From an alpha proteobacterium AAP38 (GTDB lineage Bacteria; Pseudomonadota; Alphaproteobacteria; Azospirillales; Azospirillaceae), in the NCBI GenBank assembly GCA_001296005.1, contig LJHR01000006.1:45146-109145 (forward strand): a stretch of 64,000 nucleotides of DNA, given 5' to 3'. Of the stretch, positions 18,261 through 25,734 are shown in pieces. Both the position numbers and the translations under genes were made by a program. Each line of letters starts with the position of its first letter. The stretch's first letter is position 1. Below the pieces are notes generated by a model, which was not told the DNA's origin, ran no database searches, and was given only the letters and a program-made list of their open reading frames with translations.

Positions 18261-18276
18261 TGGCACACCCCTTGCT
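18261..18276 (+). promoter_or_regulatory. sigma54 (-24/-12) promoter of the psp operon
   Basis: TGGCAC at 18261-18266, five bases, then TTGCT at 18272-18276 matches the sigma54 consensus TGGCAC-N5-TTGCW exactly, with GG and GC at the invariant -24/-12 positions. Transcription should start near 18287, about 40 bases before the first ORF. The divergent pspF gene and upstream repeats support the call. Confidence 0.92.
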
Positions 18277-18327
18277 CTTACTGTTTTCAGACACCGGGGA
18301 AACAACGAGATCGCAAGGAAGCCAGCC

Positions 18328-18528
18328 ATGACCGACTTCACCTACGACAATGGGATGTCCGATCAGCCGGCAACCGGCTATACCAAGTCCGCTGACGGGT
18401 TCTTTGCCCGGCCCGCGGGCGGCATGTTCCGGGACCTCTATGAGGATTTCCGGGCTGTGCCGGTAGAAGCCTGGATCATCCTTGCGGTGGCCACCGGTTT
18501 GAGCAACCTTTTCATTGCCCTTGCCTGA
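18328..18528 (+). CDS. small membrane protein leading the psp operon
   Basis: A 66-residue protein, not recognised. An acidic, aromatic N-terminal half (FTYDNGMSDQPATGYTKSADG) is followed by FRDLYEDFRAVPVEAW and one C-terminal membrane segment (IILAVATGLSNLFIALA). ATG 18328 has AAGGA about eight bases upstream. It is the first gene after the sigma54 promoter and lies 13 bases before pspA, so it is made together with PspA. It is not PspB, PspC, PspD or PspE by sequence; a role in anchoring or sensing at the membrane is an inference. Confidence 0.75.
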   Translation: MTDFTYDNGMSDQPATGYTKSADGFFARPAGGMFRDLYEDFRAVPVEAWIILAVATGLSNLFIALA

Positions 18529-18541
18529 AGGAGACCCCGAC

Positions 18542-19219
18542 ATGGGCATTTTTTCCCGCCTCGGCGACATCGTCAATTCGAACATCAACGCCATCCTGGA
18601 TCGCGCTGAGGACCCGGAAAAGCTGGTCCGGCTGATCATCCAGGAAATGGAAGACACGCTGGTCGAAGTCCGCTCTTCTGCCGTCAAGACGGTCGCGGAG
18701 AAGAAGGAGATCGAACGCCGCCTCTCCGAAATCCGCCGCGAGTCGGAGGATTGGCAGCGCAAGGCCGAATTCGCGCTGTCCAAGGACCGCGAAGATCTGG
18801 CCAAGGGTGCCCTGGTTGCCAAGGCCAAGCTGGCCGAAGCCGCCGAGCAGATGGCTGGCGAACTGGGCCGTCTGGACAGCGCACTGGCCAAGACCAACGA
18901 GGATATCGGCGCGCTCCAGGTCAAGCTGGCCGATGCCAAGACCCGCGAAAAGACCTTGATTGCGCGGCATAAAACCGCCACCAACCGCCTGAAGGTCCGC
19001 ACCCAGCTTTATGACGATCGCATCACCGATGCCTTCTCCCGCTTCGAGCAGGTTGAACGCAACCTCGATGTGTTGGAAGGTCGCTCTGAAGTGCTGGGCA
19101 TGGGCCGCGGCGCCAAGAGCCTGGAGGACGAGATCGCCGAGCTGGAAGCCGAGTCCAAGGTGGAGTCGGAACTGGCAGCGCTCAAGGCCAGGCTCGCGGC
19201 CAAGGATCAGCAGGGGTAA
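18542..19219 (+). CDS. pspA: phage shock protein A
   Basis: A 225-residue PspA/IM30 (ESCRT-III-like) protein that binds stressed inner membrane and holds PspF inactive in the absence of stress. The N-terminal amphipathic helix is MGIFSRLGDIVNSNINAILD; the rest is a long coiled coil, with the characteristic DPEKLVRLIIQEMEDTL early on. Starting at 18542 (AAGGAG six to seven bases before) gives the canonical MGIFSR start. Length is normal. Confidence 0.97.
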   Translation: MGIFSRLGDIVNSNINAILDRAEDPEKLVRLIIQEMEDTLVEVRSSAVKTVAEKKEIERRLSEIRRESEDWQRKAEFALSKDREDLAKGALVAKAKLAEAAEQMAGELGRLDSALAKTNEDIGALQVKLADAKTREKTLIARHKTATNRLKVRTQLYDDRITDAFSRFEQVERNLDVLEGRSEVLGMGRGAKSLEDEIAELEAESKVESELAALKARLAAKDQQG

Positions 19220-19300
19220 CCCCGACCGGGGCGCCCCTCGCATCGGGAATGAGAGGGGGCCGCCCGCACTGGGCTGGGCCTTGGGATAAGGGGGGCAACT

Positions 19301-19528
19301 ATGCCTGAAGGAGTATTTGTCGTCGCAGTCATCTTCATGGTGATCGTGGCGCCCGTCTGGATCATCTTTCACTACGTAACCCGCTGGCGCATCGCCAAGA
19401 CGCTGTCGGCGGATGATGAGCAGATGCTGTCCGAACTCTGGCATTCCGCCAACAAGATGGAAGACCGCATCCGGCAGCTGGAAAAGATCCTGGATGCCGA
19501 GGCGCCGGGCTGGAGGGCGAAAGCATGA
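19301..19528 (+). CDS. pspB: phage shock protein B
   Basis: A 75-residue protein with one N-terminal membrane segment (FVVAVIFMVIVAPVWIIFHY) and a short coiled coil ending in the typical PspB tail RQLEKILDAEAPGW. With PspC it senses envelope stress and releases PspF from PspA. The stop overlaps the first ATG of pspC (ATGA). An 81-base gap after pspA is the longest in the operon and contains no clear terminator. Confidence 0.93.
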   Translation: MPEGVFVVAVIFMVIVAPVWIIFHYVTRWRIAKTLSADDEQMLSELWHSANKMEDRIRQLEKILDAEAPGWRAKA

Positions 19529-20199
19529 GCGACCGCCCCGGCCCCGGCACCCCGCCGCCCTTCCCTGGCCGCGACCAATACCGGTCGCGGTCGGGGCGCG
19601 GTTCCGGCCACAACCGGAACTGGGAACAGGAATATTTCGGCAAGCGCCCGGAACAGAGCTGGGCGGATTATTTCGGCCTGGGGCCCGACACGTTCGGCGG
19701 GTCCAAGCGCAAGCAGCGGCAGCGTGAGGATTGGGGCCCGGCCCCGTCATCATCCGATCCCGGCCGCGCCCAAGACCACAACGGACAGTATGCGGAGGAA
19801 AGCATGGGCGACCATTATCCTTCCCGACCGTACCGGCTATGGCGCAGCCGCACCGACAGCAAGATTGCCGGCGTCTGCGGCGGTATCGCCGAATATGCCA
19901 ATGTCGATGCCTGGATCATCCGTCTGGGTTTCATCATCGGCTTCTTCTTCTTCCCGCCGGTCTTTCTGTTCGGCTATCCGATCCTGTGGTGGCTGCTAAA
20001 GGAACGGCCCTCGGGCCTCTATGAGAGCCGGGAGGAGGAAGTGTTCATGCGCTCCGTCGCCACCAAGCCCGACCAGACCCTGTCTGGTCTGCGCGGTAAG
20101 TTCCGCGACCTGGACCGTGACCTTGCCAAGCTGGAAGGGTTCGTGGCATCCCGCGAATATGACCTGCACCGGCAGTTCCGCGACCTGGAGAAGAAGTAA
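19525..20199 (+). CDS. pspC: PspC with a long N-terminal extension
   Basis: A 224-residue protein. The PspC domain (about residues 98-168) begins RLWRSRTDSKIAGVCGGIAEY and includes two hydrophobic stretches (WIIRLGFIIGFFFFPPVFLFGYPILWWLL). It is followed by a cytoplasmic tail with a repeated FRDLD/FRDLE heptad-like motif. The first 93 residues are an Arg/Gly/Trp-rich extension absent from ordinary PspC. A second in-frame ATG at 19804 has GGAGG five bases upstream and would give a standard 131-residue PspC, so two products are possible. High GC3 in the extension argues that it is translated. Confidence 0.9.
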   Translation: MSDRPGPGTPPPFPGRDQYRSRSGRGSGHNRNWEQEYFGKRPEQSWADYFGLGPDTFGGSKRKQRQREDWGPAPSSSDPGRAQDHNGQYAEESMGDHYPSRPYRLWRSRTDSKIAGVCGGIAEYANVDAWIIRLGFIIGFFFFPPVFLFGYPILWWLLKERPSGLYESREEEVFMRSVATKPDQTLSGLRGKFRDLDRDLAKLEGFVASREYDLHRQFRDLEKK

Positions 20200-20237
20200 G
20201 GCGCCCCGCCGCTTCTTCTCCCGCATCAGGTGAAGCC

Positions 20238-20480
20238 ATGAGCCCTTACATGATCCCCGTGCTGGCGCTTTCCATCCCCATTCTGGTGCTGATCGCCCGG
20301 GGTGTGCGGCGGTGGCACCAGATCGATATCGAGGTGGCGCAGAGCGAGGTCGACCTGCGCCGACGCTTTCGGGCGCTGGACGATATCGACCGGCGGGTGG
20401 CCGGCATCGAACGCTATGTCACCAGCCCTGAATTCGGTTTGAACCGGCAGTTCCGCGACCTGGAACGCCCCTCCCCCTGA
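20238..20480 (+). CDS. small membrane protein with a PspC-like tail
   Basis: An 80-residue protein. The N-terminal segment SPYMIPVLALSIPILVLIA is one membrane helix; the C-terminal part (DLRRRFRALDDIDRRVAGIE, then GLNRQFRDLE) matches the PspC tail of the preceding gene (DLHRQFRDLE). Its membrane segment matches that of the next gene (SPYIVPVMALMIPI). It therefore looks like a chimera of a shared membrane anchor and the PspC cytoplasmic tail. It has no PspC domain. Function is unknown; it probably joins the PspBC sensor. Confidence 0.75.
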   Translation: MSPYMIPVLALSIPILVLIARGVRRWHQIDIEVAQSEVDLRRRFRALDDIDRRVAGIERYVTSPEFGLNRQFRDLERPSP

Positions 20481-20503
20481 TCCGGTAGCCAAGGCGACGC
20501 ACG

Positions 20504-20725
20504 ATGTTCAACTCACCCTATATCGTTCCCGTCATGGCCCTGATGATCCCCATCGTGGCCATCGTCATGAAGCATCTGACCCAGATGCGGGCCATGCGGG
20601 TCGGGGGCCTGTCGGAAGGGGCGGCTGCCGAACTGTCGGATCGGGCCGCACGGCTGGAGGACCGGGTCCTGCAGCTTGAAAGAATCCTGGACGCGGAAGC
20701 GCCAGGTTGGCGCAGTCGCGCCTGA
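20504..20725 (+). CDS. PspB-like paralog, second copy
   Basis: A 73-residue protein. Its C-terminus (LEDRVLQLERILDAEAPGW) is nearly identical to that of PspB at 19301 (MEDRIRQLEKILDAEAPGW), but its N-terminal membrane segment (SPYIVPVMALMIPIVAIVM) is different from PspB and close to that of the 20238 gene. This suggests a second PspB formed by tail duplication onto a different anchor. It ends the operon, followed by the hairpin at 20822. Confidence 0.85.
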   Translation: MFNSPYIVPVMALMIPIVAIVMKHLTQMRAMRVGGLSEGAAAELSDRAARLEDRVLQLERILDAEAPGWRSRA

Positions 20726-20821
20726 TTACCCGGCGGATGTCCGCCGCCGGTCTTGCAGGGGGCAGCAAGGGATAGTCCGACCCGACCTGCCCCGTCATCT
20801 CACACCCATACCTACCCACTT

Positions 20822-20880
20822 GACGCGCCTTCCCTGCCCGGCCGCCCCTGCTGCCGGAACAGGAAAGGCGCGTCTTTTCT
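20822..20880 (+). terminator. rho-independent terminator of the psp operon
   Basis: GACGCGCCTT (20822-20831) pairs with AAGGCGCGTC (20865-20874), ten perfect pairs, followed by TTTTCTTG. The loop is 33 bases, with a smaller internal stem possible. It lies about 100 bases after the last psp gene. Confidence 0.75.
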
Positions 20881-20965
20881 TGTCGTGATAGCAATTTTCG
20901 GGTGGCGAACAATTCTTGCTGGCATACAGTGATCGGCCAGAGGAAACGCAGATAAGCGAACGGCC

Positions 20966-21811
20966 ATGACCGTCATTGCCCTGTATGGGACATCAAATCC
21001 ATTATATTGCGATGCAAAGACGGAAATTTTGCAGCGCAATATTGAGCATTATTATTCACTGATACGGTGTATCGCCATTCTGGTATTGGTTACTAAAATA
21101 TTAATATTTAACTATCGGCAAGATAGTCTCTATATACTTCGATCTATAACTCTTGACCGGTTGCGCCGCCTGTCGCCCTTCCTGGCGCTGGCCCTGCTTC
21201 TGGCCACGGTCCTGACGGCCAATGCGCCGGCCCTTGCCCTGGCCTGGGACGGGGAGATGGAGCCGCTGGCCCAGTACCGCAGCTATTGCCAGACCTATGG
21301 TGACCGTGACCCCGGCTGCGCCGTGGGTCTGGGCGGCAAGGTGGGCACGCCCGTCGGGATGGACCGGGTCGATGCCGGTCGCGCCACGCTGGGTATGGCC
21401 GTGCTGGTCCACCGGCAGGTGGTAGATGACCTGATCTATCGCGAGGACAAGCAGGACCGGTGGGAGATTCTGGGCACGCCGGGGCGCGGCATGGCCGGGG
21501 ATTGCGACGATGTGGTCATGACCAGCATTTCCCGGCTGTTGCGCCGGGGTTTTCCGCGCGCCGCCCTGCGTGCCACCATCGTGCGCCTGCCCGGCAATGG
21601 CGGCCACCATCTGATCCTGTCTGTCCGGCGTCAGGCGGAACAGGGGGTGGAAGAGATCTATCTGGATGATCGCCACCATCAACCGATGCGGCCCGAACAA
21701 CTGGCAGCCGAGGGCTATGTCTTCGTGGCGCAGGAAGTGCCGGGCCGCCGCACCTGGCGCCGGGCACAGAGCCAGCCGGCCCTGATGATGGCCGAGCGCG
21801 GGGATGGATGA
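20966..21811 (+). CDS. bacterial transglutaminase-like cysteine peptidase
   Basis: A protein of up to 281 residues. The transglutaminase-like triad is visible: Cys in GMAGDCDDVVMT, His in GNGGHHLILSV, Asp in EEIYLDDRHH, the layout of BTLCP (DUF920) peptidases. A signal-peptide-like stretch (LSPFLALALLLATVLTANAPALALA) sits about 70 residues in. The first 65 codons are AT-rich, unlike the neighbours, and TTG 21161 may be the real start, giving a typical 216-residue secreted protein. Family members process envelope or adhesin proteins; no type I secretion genes lie beside it. Confidence 0.72.
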   Translation: MTVIALYGTSNPLYCDAKTEILQRNIEHYYSLIRCIAILVLVTKILIFNYRQDSLYILRSITLDRLRRLSPFLALALLLATVLTANAPALALAWDGEMEPLAQYRSYCQTYGDRDPGCAVGLGGKVGTPVGMDRVDAGRATLGMAVLVHRQVVDDLIYREDKQDRWEILGTPGRGMAGDCDDVVMTSISRLLRRGFPRAALRATIVRLPGNGGHHLILSVRRQAEQGVEEIYLDDRHHQPMRPEQLAAEGYVFVAQEVPGRRTWRRAQSQPALMMAERGDG

Positions 21812-22401
21812 CAATTTGCTCAATTCATAAGCAATCGAGGCCGGATAGGGGTTTCAACCAAACTTTGCCGCGAAGATCGGCACTGTTCTTGCGTTAATTA
21901 AGGAAAAATTAACCAAAATGCCCTTTTTCAATTCTTGCCTGCCTCAAAAATCACCACAACTTCTTCTTTGATGGCAGGCTGCCCCTTTGTTGAGCAGTCG
22001 TCTTGGTGGCTTCCCCTGCGGCATCCTTGATTTCGCACATGCACAGCCGTGGCACGGTTGTTGCTGAAACCCTGTTTCGTATCAGGGGGATGGGCGGCGA
22101 CGCGAAGGCCCGATGGCTGCCGCCTCCCCGCCGACAGACGCGAAGGTGGACATGGCCAAACATGCCGTAAGGGTCGCCGTCAGGAATGTCGTAAGGGTGG
22201 TCAAGGCCCCGCCGGCCCTTGTCGCCGCCAAGGCGCGGGCGACGGACCGTCAGGTCCGGCAACCGACCGCCAGCCTTCACACGCCGGAGCTTCTGTCCGG
22301 TGTCTCCTGGGATGAAGGCCGCAAGGTCTGGCTTGTTCATCCCCTGTCTTTGCCGGCCCGTGGCTGACACGCGGTCCCGGCCCATCCATAACGGAGGAAG
22401 A
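21812..22401. other. 590-base stretch without a convincing gene
   Basis: The first 150 bases are AT-rich (around 21810-21960, including TTAATTAAGG) and probably contain promoter sequence. From 22113 to 22367 an 84-codon plus-strand frame is open (AKHAVRVAVRNVVRVVKAP), basic and Ala/Val-rich, but it has no good ribosome site and no recognised motif. I do not call it a gene. The last 20 bases hold the GGAGGAAG ribosome site of the RidA-like gene. Confidence 0.4.
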
Positions 22402-22902
22402 ATGTTGAAGCGGTTGGGTAGTCTCCTGGTCCTCGCGGCGGCCTTGACGGGTTGCGCCAAGGAAGAGGCCCGCGAGATCAAGCGCACGGATGTGCCGAAC
22501 TTCCCCATTGCCTCGGCGGTGCAGGTGCCGGCCGGGTCCGATCTGTTCTTCCTGTCCGGCACGGTGCCGCCGGCCGTGAACAAGGATGCCCCCGCCGGCA
22601 GCGTGGATGTGTTCGGCGATACAGAGACGCAGACGGTCAATGTCCTGACCCGCATCCAGGAAACGCTGAAGGCCCAGGGCCTGACCATGGGCGATGTCGT
22701 GCTGATGCATGTCTACCTGGTCGGCGACCCGGCCAAGGAGGGCAAGATGGATTTCGCCGGCATGATGGCCGGCTATACCAAGTTCTTCGGCACGCCGGAG
22801 CAGCCCAACAAACCGGCCCGCTCCACAGTGCAGATTTCCAGCCTGGTGACGCCGGGCATGCTGGTGGAAATCGAAGTGGTGGCCGCCAAGGCCAAGAAAT
22901 AA
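22402..22902 (+). CDS. RidA/YjgF-family lipoprotein
   Basis: A 166-residue protein of the RidA (UK114/YER057c) family, whose enzymes hydrolyse reactive enamine/imine intermediates. The N-terminus MLKRLGSLLVLAAALTGC is a lipoprotein signal with lipobox LTGC, so this member is in the envelope, which is unusual. RidA landmarks are DLFFLSGTVPP, TQTVNVLTRIQETLKAQGLTM and ARSTVQISSLVTPGMLVEIE. The usual catalytic Arg lies in the PARSTVQ segment. ATG 22402 has GGAGGAAG upstream. It precedes a TonB receptor and an amine oxidase, which fits a role in clearing imines made outside the cytoplasm. Confidence 0.88.
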   Translation: MLKRLGSLLVLAAALTGCAKEEAREIKRTDVPNFPIASAVQVPAGSDLFFLSGTVPPAVNKDAPAGSVDVFGDTETQTVNVLTRIQETLKAQGLTMGDVVLMHVYLVGDPAKEGKMDFAGMMAGYTKFFGTPEQPNKPARSTVQISSLVTPGMLVEIEVVAAKAKK

Positions 22903-22908
22903 CCGGCT

Positions 22909-22957
22909 GGGGCCGGTCGGGGGCACGGGAAAGCCCCTGACCGGCCCCTTCGGTTTT
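22909..22957 (+). terminator. terminator after the RidA-like gene
   Basis: GGGGCCGGTC (22909-22918) and GACCGGCCCC (22939-22948) form a ten-pair stem extended by GGGGC/GCCCC, followed by TTCGGTTTT. It lies six bases after the stop codon. Confidence 0.82.
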
Positions 22958-23144
22958 CAACGAACCTCCAGCCTGCTCCACGGGTAGGGACAGGCGGGGG
23001 ATCGGGGACGGGGGGCCTGTACGACCGGAAAACCGGCGGCGGGGACCGGACCCCGGCAAAGCGTCCCGCAAAGGGACCGTATCAGGGAAGAAACGCAACC
23101 GAGGAGGAAGGAACCAAACAACCGAGTTGAACAGGGGACCTCTC

Positions 23145-25589
23145 ATGCAGGTAAATAACAGCAAGCCGGCCAAGCGCGCATCCGTGCGGAAGGTCGCGTT
23201 CGGCATCCTGTGCACGACCAGCCTTCTGCCACTGACCGCCCTGGCCCAGCCGGTGGGCGAGATCGAAGAGATCATTGTGACCGGTACGCGCGTTGCCAAC
23301 CGCACCGCGACCGAAAGCTTGGCGCCCATTGATGTTCTGGGGGCGGGCGATCTGGAAAAGCAGGCCTTTAGCGATACCAACGACATCCTGCGTACCCTGG
23401 TGCCGTCCTTCAATGTCAGCCGTAACGGCATCTCCGACGGTTCCACCTTCGTGCGTCCGCCCACGCTGCGCGGCCTGCCGCCCGACCAGACCCTGATCCT
23501 GGTGAATGGCAAGCGCCGTCACCGGTCGGCCCTGGTGCAGCTGTCCGGCGGTGCCCTGGCCGCGGGTGCCCAGGCATCCGATCTGTCGCAGATCCCCTCC
23601 ATCGCCATCAAGCAGGTGGAAGTGCTGCGCGACGGTGCGGCGGCACAGTACGGCTCCGACGCCATCGCCGGTGTGATGAACTTCCAGCTCAAGGACGCGT
23701 CCGAAGGCGGCTCTGCCACGATCCAGTATGGCTCCACCTATGAAGGCGATGGCGACAATGCCAAGTTCGCCGCCAATGTCGGTCTGCCGCTGGGCCCCAA
23801 TGGCTTCTTCAACCTGTCGGCGGAATATAGCCAGGGCGACCCGACCAACCGTGGCGTTCAGGACCCGCGCGCACCGGCGGCCAAGAAGGACTTGGCCATG
23901 AACTGGGGCGACCCGGATTCGGAAGCCACGCGCGTCTTCGTGAATTCCGGCATCGACCTGACCGACACGGCCTCGATTTATCTGTTCGGCAATTATGGAG
24001 CGTCGAAGGCCAATGGCTCCTTCTATTATCGCCCGCCGACGCTCGATCATGCTGTGAACGGCCCGACGATGCCGGTCCCCGGTGATGCGAACGGGTTCCG
24101 TTTCGCGGAATGGTTCCCGACTGGCTTTACGCCCCGCTTCTATGGTGATGTGAAGGATGCCTCCATTCTGGGTGGCTTCAAGCATGAGCTGGAAAGCGGT
24201 CTGACTTACAACGTTTCCGGCTCCTTTGGCCGCAGCCAGATCGATTACGACCTGAAGAATACCGTCAACCCGTCCCTGGGGCCGGCCAGCCCGACCGAAT
24301 TCTATGTCGGTCGTCTGGTGCAGGAAGAAGAGAATTTCAACGTCGATCTGTCCTATCCGGTGGAGATCGGCTGGGCCACGCCGCTGAACATCGCGGTCGG
24401 TACCGAATTCCGCCGCGAACTGTATGAAATCGGGCCCGGCGACACGGCCTCCTACACGGTCGGCCCCTATGCCTCCTTCATCGATGTCCGCACCGGTCTG
24501 CCGGCGGCCCTGCCCATCGGGTCCAACGGTTATCCCGGTTTCCGCCCGGAGGATTCAGGCGAGTTCAAGCGCGACAACATCGCCTTCTACGCTGACCTGG
24601 AAGGCGACGTGACCGACAGCCTGACGGTCGGTGCTGCTGCCCGGTACGAGGATTTCGACTATTTCGGCTCCACCTTCAACTGGAAGCTCAGCAGCCGTTA
24701 TGACTTCACGGATGAGTTTGCCATCCGTGGTTCCGTCAATACCGGCTTCCGTGCGCCGACGCCCGGTCAGTCGCAGACCTCTTCGGTGCAGACCTTCTTC
24801 CCCGCCGGCAGCTCCAGCCCGGTGGCGCGCGGCACCTATCCGGCGGCCAGCGTCGTGGCACAGTATTTCGGTGCCAAGCCGCTGTCGGAAGAAAAGAGCG
24901 TGAACTTTGCCGGCGGTATCGTCGCCGATCTGGCCGATATCAATGTCACCATCGACTATTACAACATCAAGGTTGAGGACCGCATCGCGCTGTCTGGTGA
25001 CTTCAACCCCACAGCAGCGGATAAGTTGGCGCTGGCCGCCCTGGGCGTGCCGGGTGCCAACACGCTGGGGGCCGTCAACTACTTCACCAACTCCTTCGAT
25101 ACCCGCACTCAGGGTGTGGATTTCGTGGCCAATACCACGGTGCCGGCGGGCGAGGGCAAGGTCGATCTGACCACGGCCCTGAACTACAACAAGACCAAGG
25201 TCATCAAGCGCAACACCGCCGTTATCGACGATACGCGCAAGGCGGACCTGGAGAAGCAACTGCCGAAGTTCCGTGGCAACTTCTCCGCCCAGTATACGCT
25301 GGACGCCTTCTCGATCCTGGGCCGCGCCAGCTATTACAGCAAGTTCACGGACACCGCGAACTATGGCAAGACCTTCGGTTCAGAATGGCTCTTCGATGCC
25401 GAAGTTTCCTACGATCTCTATGACAACATGAACTTCGCCATCGGTGTGCAGAACCTGTTCGACAATTACCCGGACAAGGTCGATGCGCTGGCCGGTGGCG
25501 GATATGCCGTGGGTCAGGTTTATCCCGACACCTCGCCCATGGGCTACAATGGCGGCATGTATTATGCCCGCGTGACCGTCAAGTTCTGA
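23145..25589 (+). CDS. TonB-dependent outer-membrane receptor
   Basis: An 814-residue receptor. A signal peptide is at residues 1-36 (KVAFGILCTTSLLPLTALAQ), followed by a TonB-box-like EIIVTGTRV, a plug domain with GADLEK-like and DQTLILVNGKRRHRSALV segments, and a 22-strand barrel ending in aromatic YYARVTVKF. ATG 23145 is preceded by AGGGGA. The ligand is unknown. The plug type resembles receptors for small organic compounds or siderophores, and the genes downstream suggest an amine-containing substrate. A long leader with GGAGGAAGGAA motifs precedes it. Confidence 0.93.
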   Translation: MQVNNSKPAKRASVRKVAFGILCTTSLLPLTALAQPVGEIEEIIVTGTRVANRTATESLAPIDVLGAGDLEKQAFSDTNDILRTLVPSFNVSRNGISDGSTFVRPPTLRGLPPDQTLILVNGKRRHRSALVQLSGGALAAGAQASDLSQIPSIAIKQVEVLRDGAAAQYGSDAIAGVMNFQLKDASEGGSATIQYGSTYEGDGDNAKFAANVGLPLGPNGFFNLSAEYSQGDPTNRGVQDPRAPAAKKDLAMNWGDPDSEATRVFVNSGIDLTDTASIYLFGNYGASKANGSFYYRPPTLDHAVNGPTMPVPGDANGFRFAEWFPTGFTPRFYGDVKDASILGGFKHELESGLTYNVSGSFGRSQIDYDLKNTVNPSLGPASPTEFYVGRLVQEEENFNVDLSYPVEIGWATPLNIAVGTEFRRELYEIGPGDTASYTVGPYASFIDVRTGLPAALPIGSNGYPGFRPEDSGEFKRDNIAFYADLEGDVTDSLTVGAAARYEDFDYFGSTFNWKLSSRYDFTDEFAIRGSVNTGFRAPTPGQSQTSSVQTFFPAGSSSPVARGTYPAASVVAQYFGAKPLSEEKSVNFAGGIVADLADINVTIDYYNIKVEDRIALSGDFNPTAADKLALAALGVPGANTLGAVNYFTNSFDTRTQGVDFVANTTVPAGEGKVDLTTALNYNKTKVIKRNTAVIDDTRKADLEKQLPKFRGNFSAQYTLDAFSILGRASYYSKFTDTANYGKTFGSEWLFDAEVSYDLYDNMNFAIGVQNLFDNYPDKVDALAGGGYAVGQVYPDTSPMGYNGGMYYARVTVKF

Positions 25590-25602
25590 GCGTGAGGCAC
25601 AT

Positions 25603-25641
25603 GGCCGGGGGCGGCGGCCCATCCCCCGCCCCCGGCCTTCT
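25603..25641 (+). terminator. GC-rich hairpin after the TonB receptor gene
   Basis: GGCCGGGGGCGG (25603-25614) pairs perfectly with CCGCCCCCGGCC (25626-25637) and is followed by TTCTT. It is a plausible terminator with a short T-run, so read-through to the amine oxidase gene is likely. Its right arm almost repeats the left arm of the hairpin at 25668. Confidence 0.6.
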
Positions 25642-25667
25642 TGAAATCCCTGTTATCTCGACCTTCG

Positions 25668-25692
25668 CCGCCCCCGGCGTCCCCGGGGGCGG
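25668..25692 (+). promoter_or_regulatory. second GC-rich hairpin in the leader of the amine oxidase gene
   Basis: CCGCCCCCGG (25668-25677) pairs with CCGGGGGCGG (25683-25692) around a five-base loop. The left arm is nearly the same sequence as the right arm of the hairpin at 25603-25637, so the two structures could be mutually exclusive. Whether this acts as an attenuator is an inference. Confidence 0.4.
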
Positions 25693-25734
25693 TGCTTGCG
25701 AGGTCGTGCCCTGAATTTCCCATCCGAGGCGATG

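Noticed and set aside
22113..22367. 84-codon plus-strand frame before the RidA-like gene.
   Set aside because: No ribosome site, no motif and repetitive Ala/Val/Arg content; kept only as a note on the gap.
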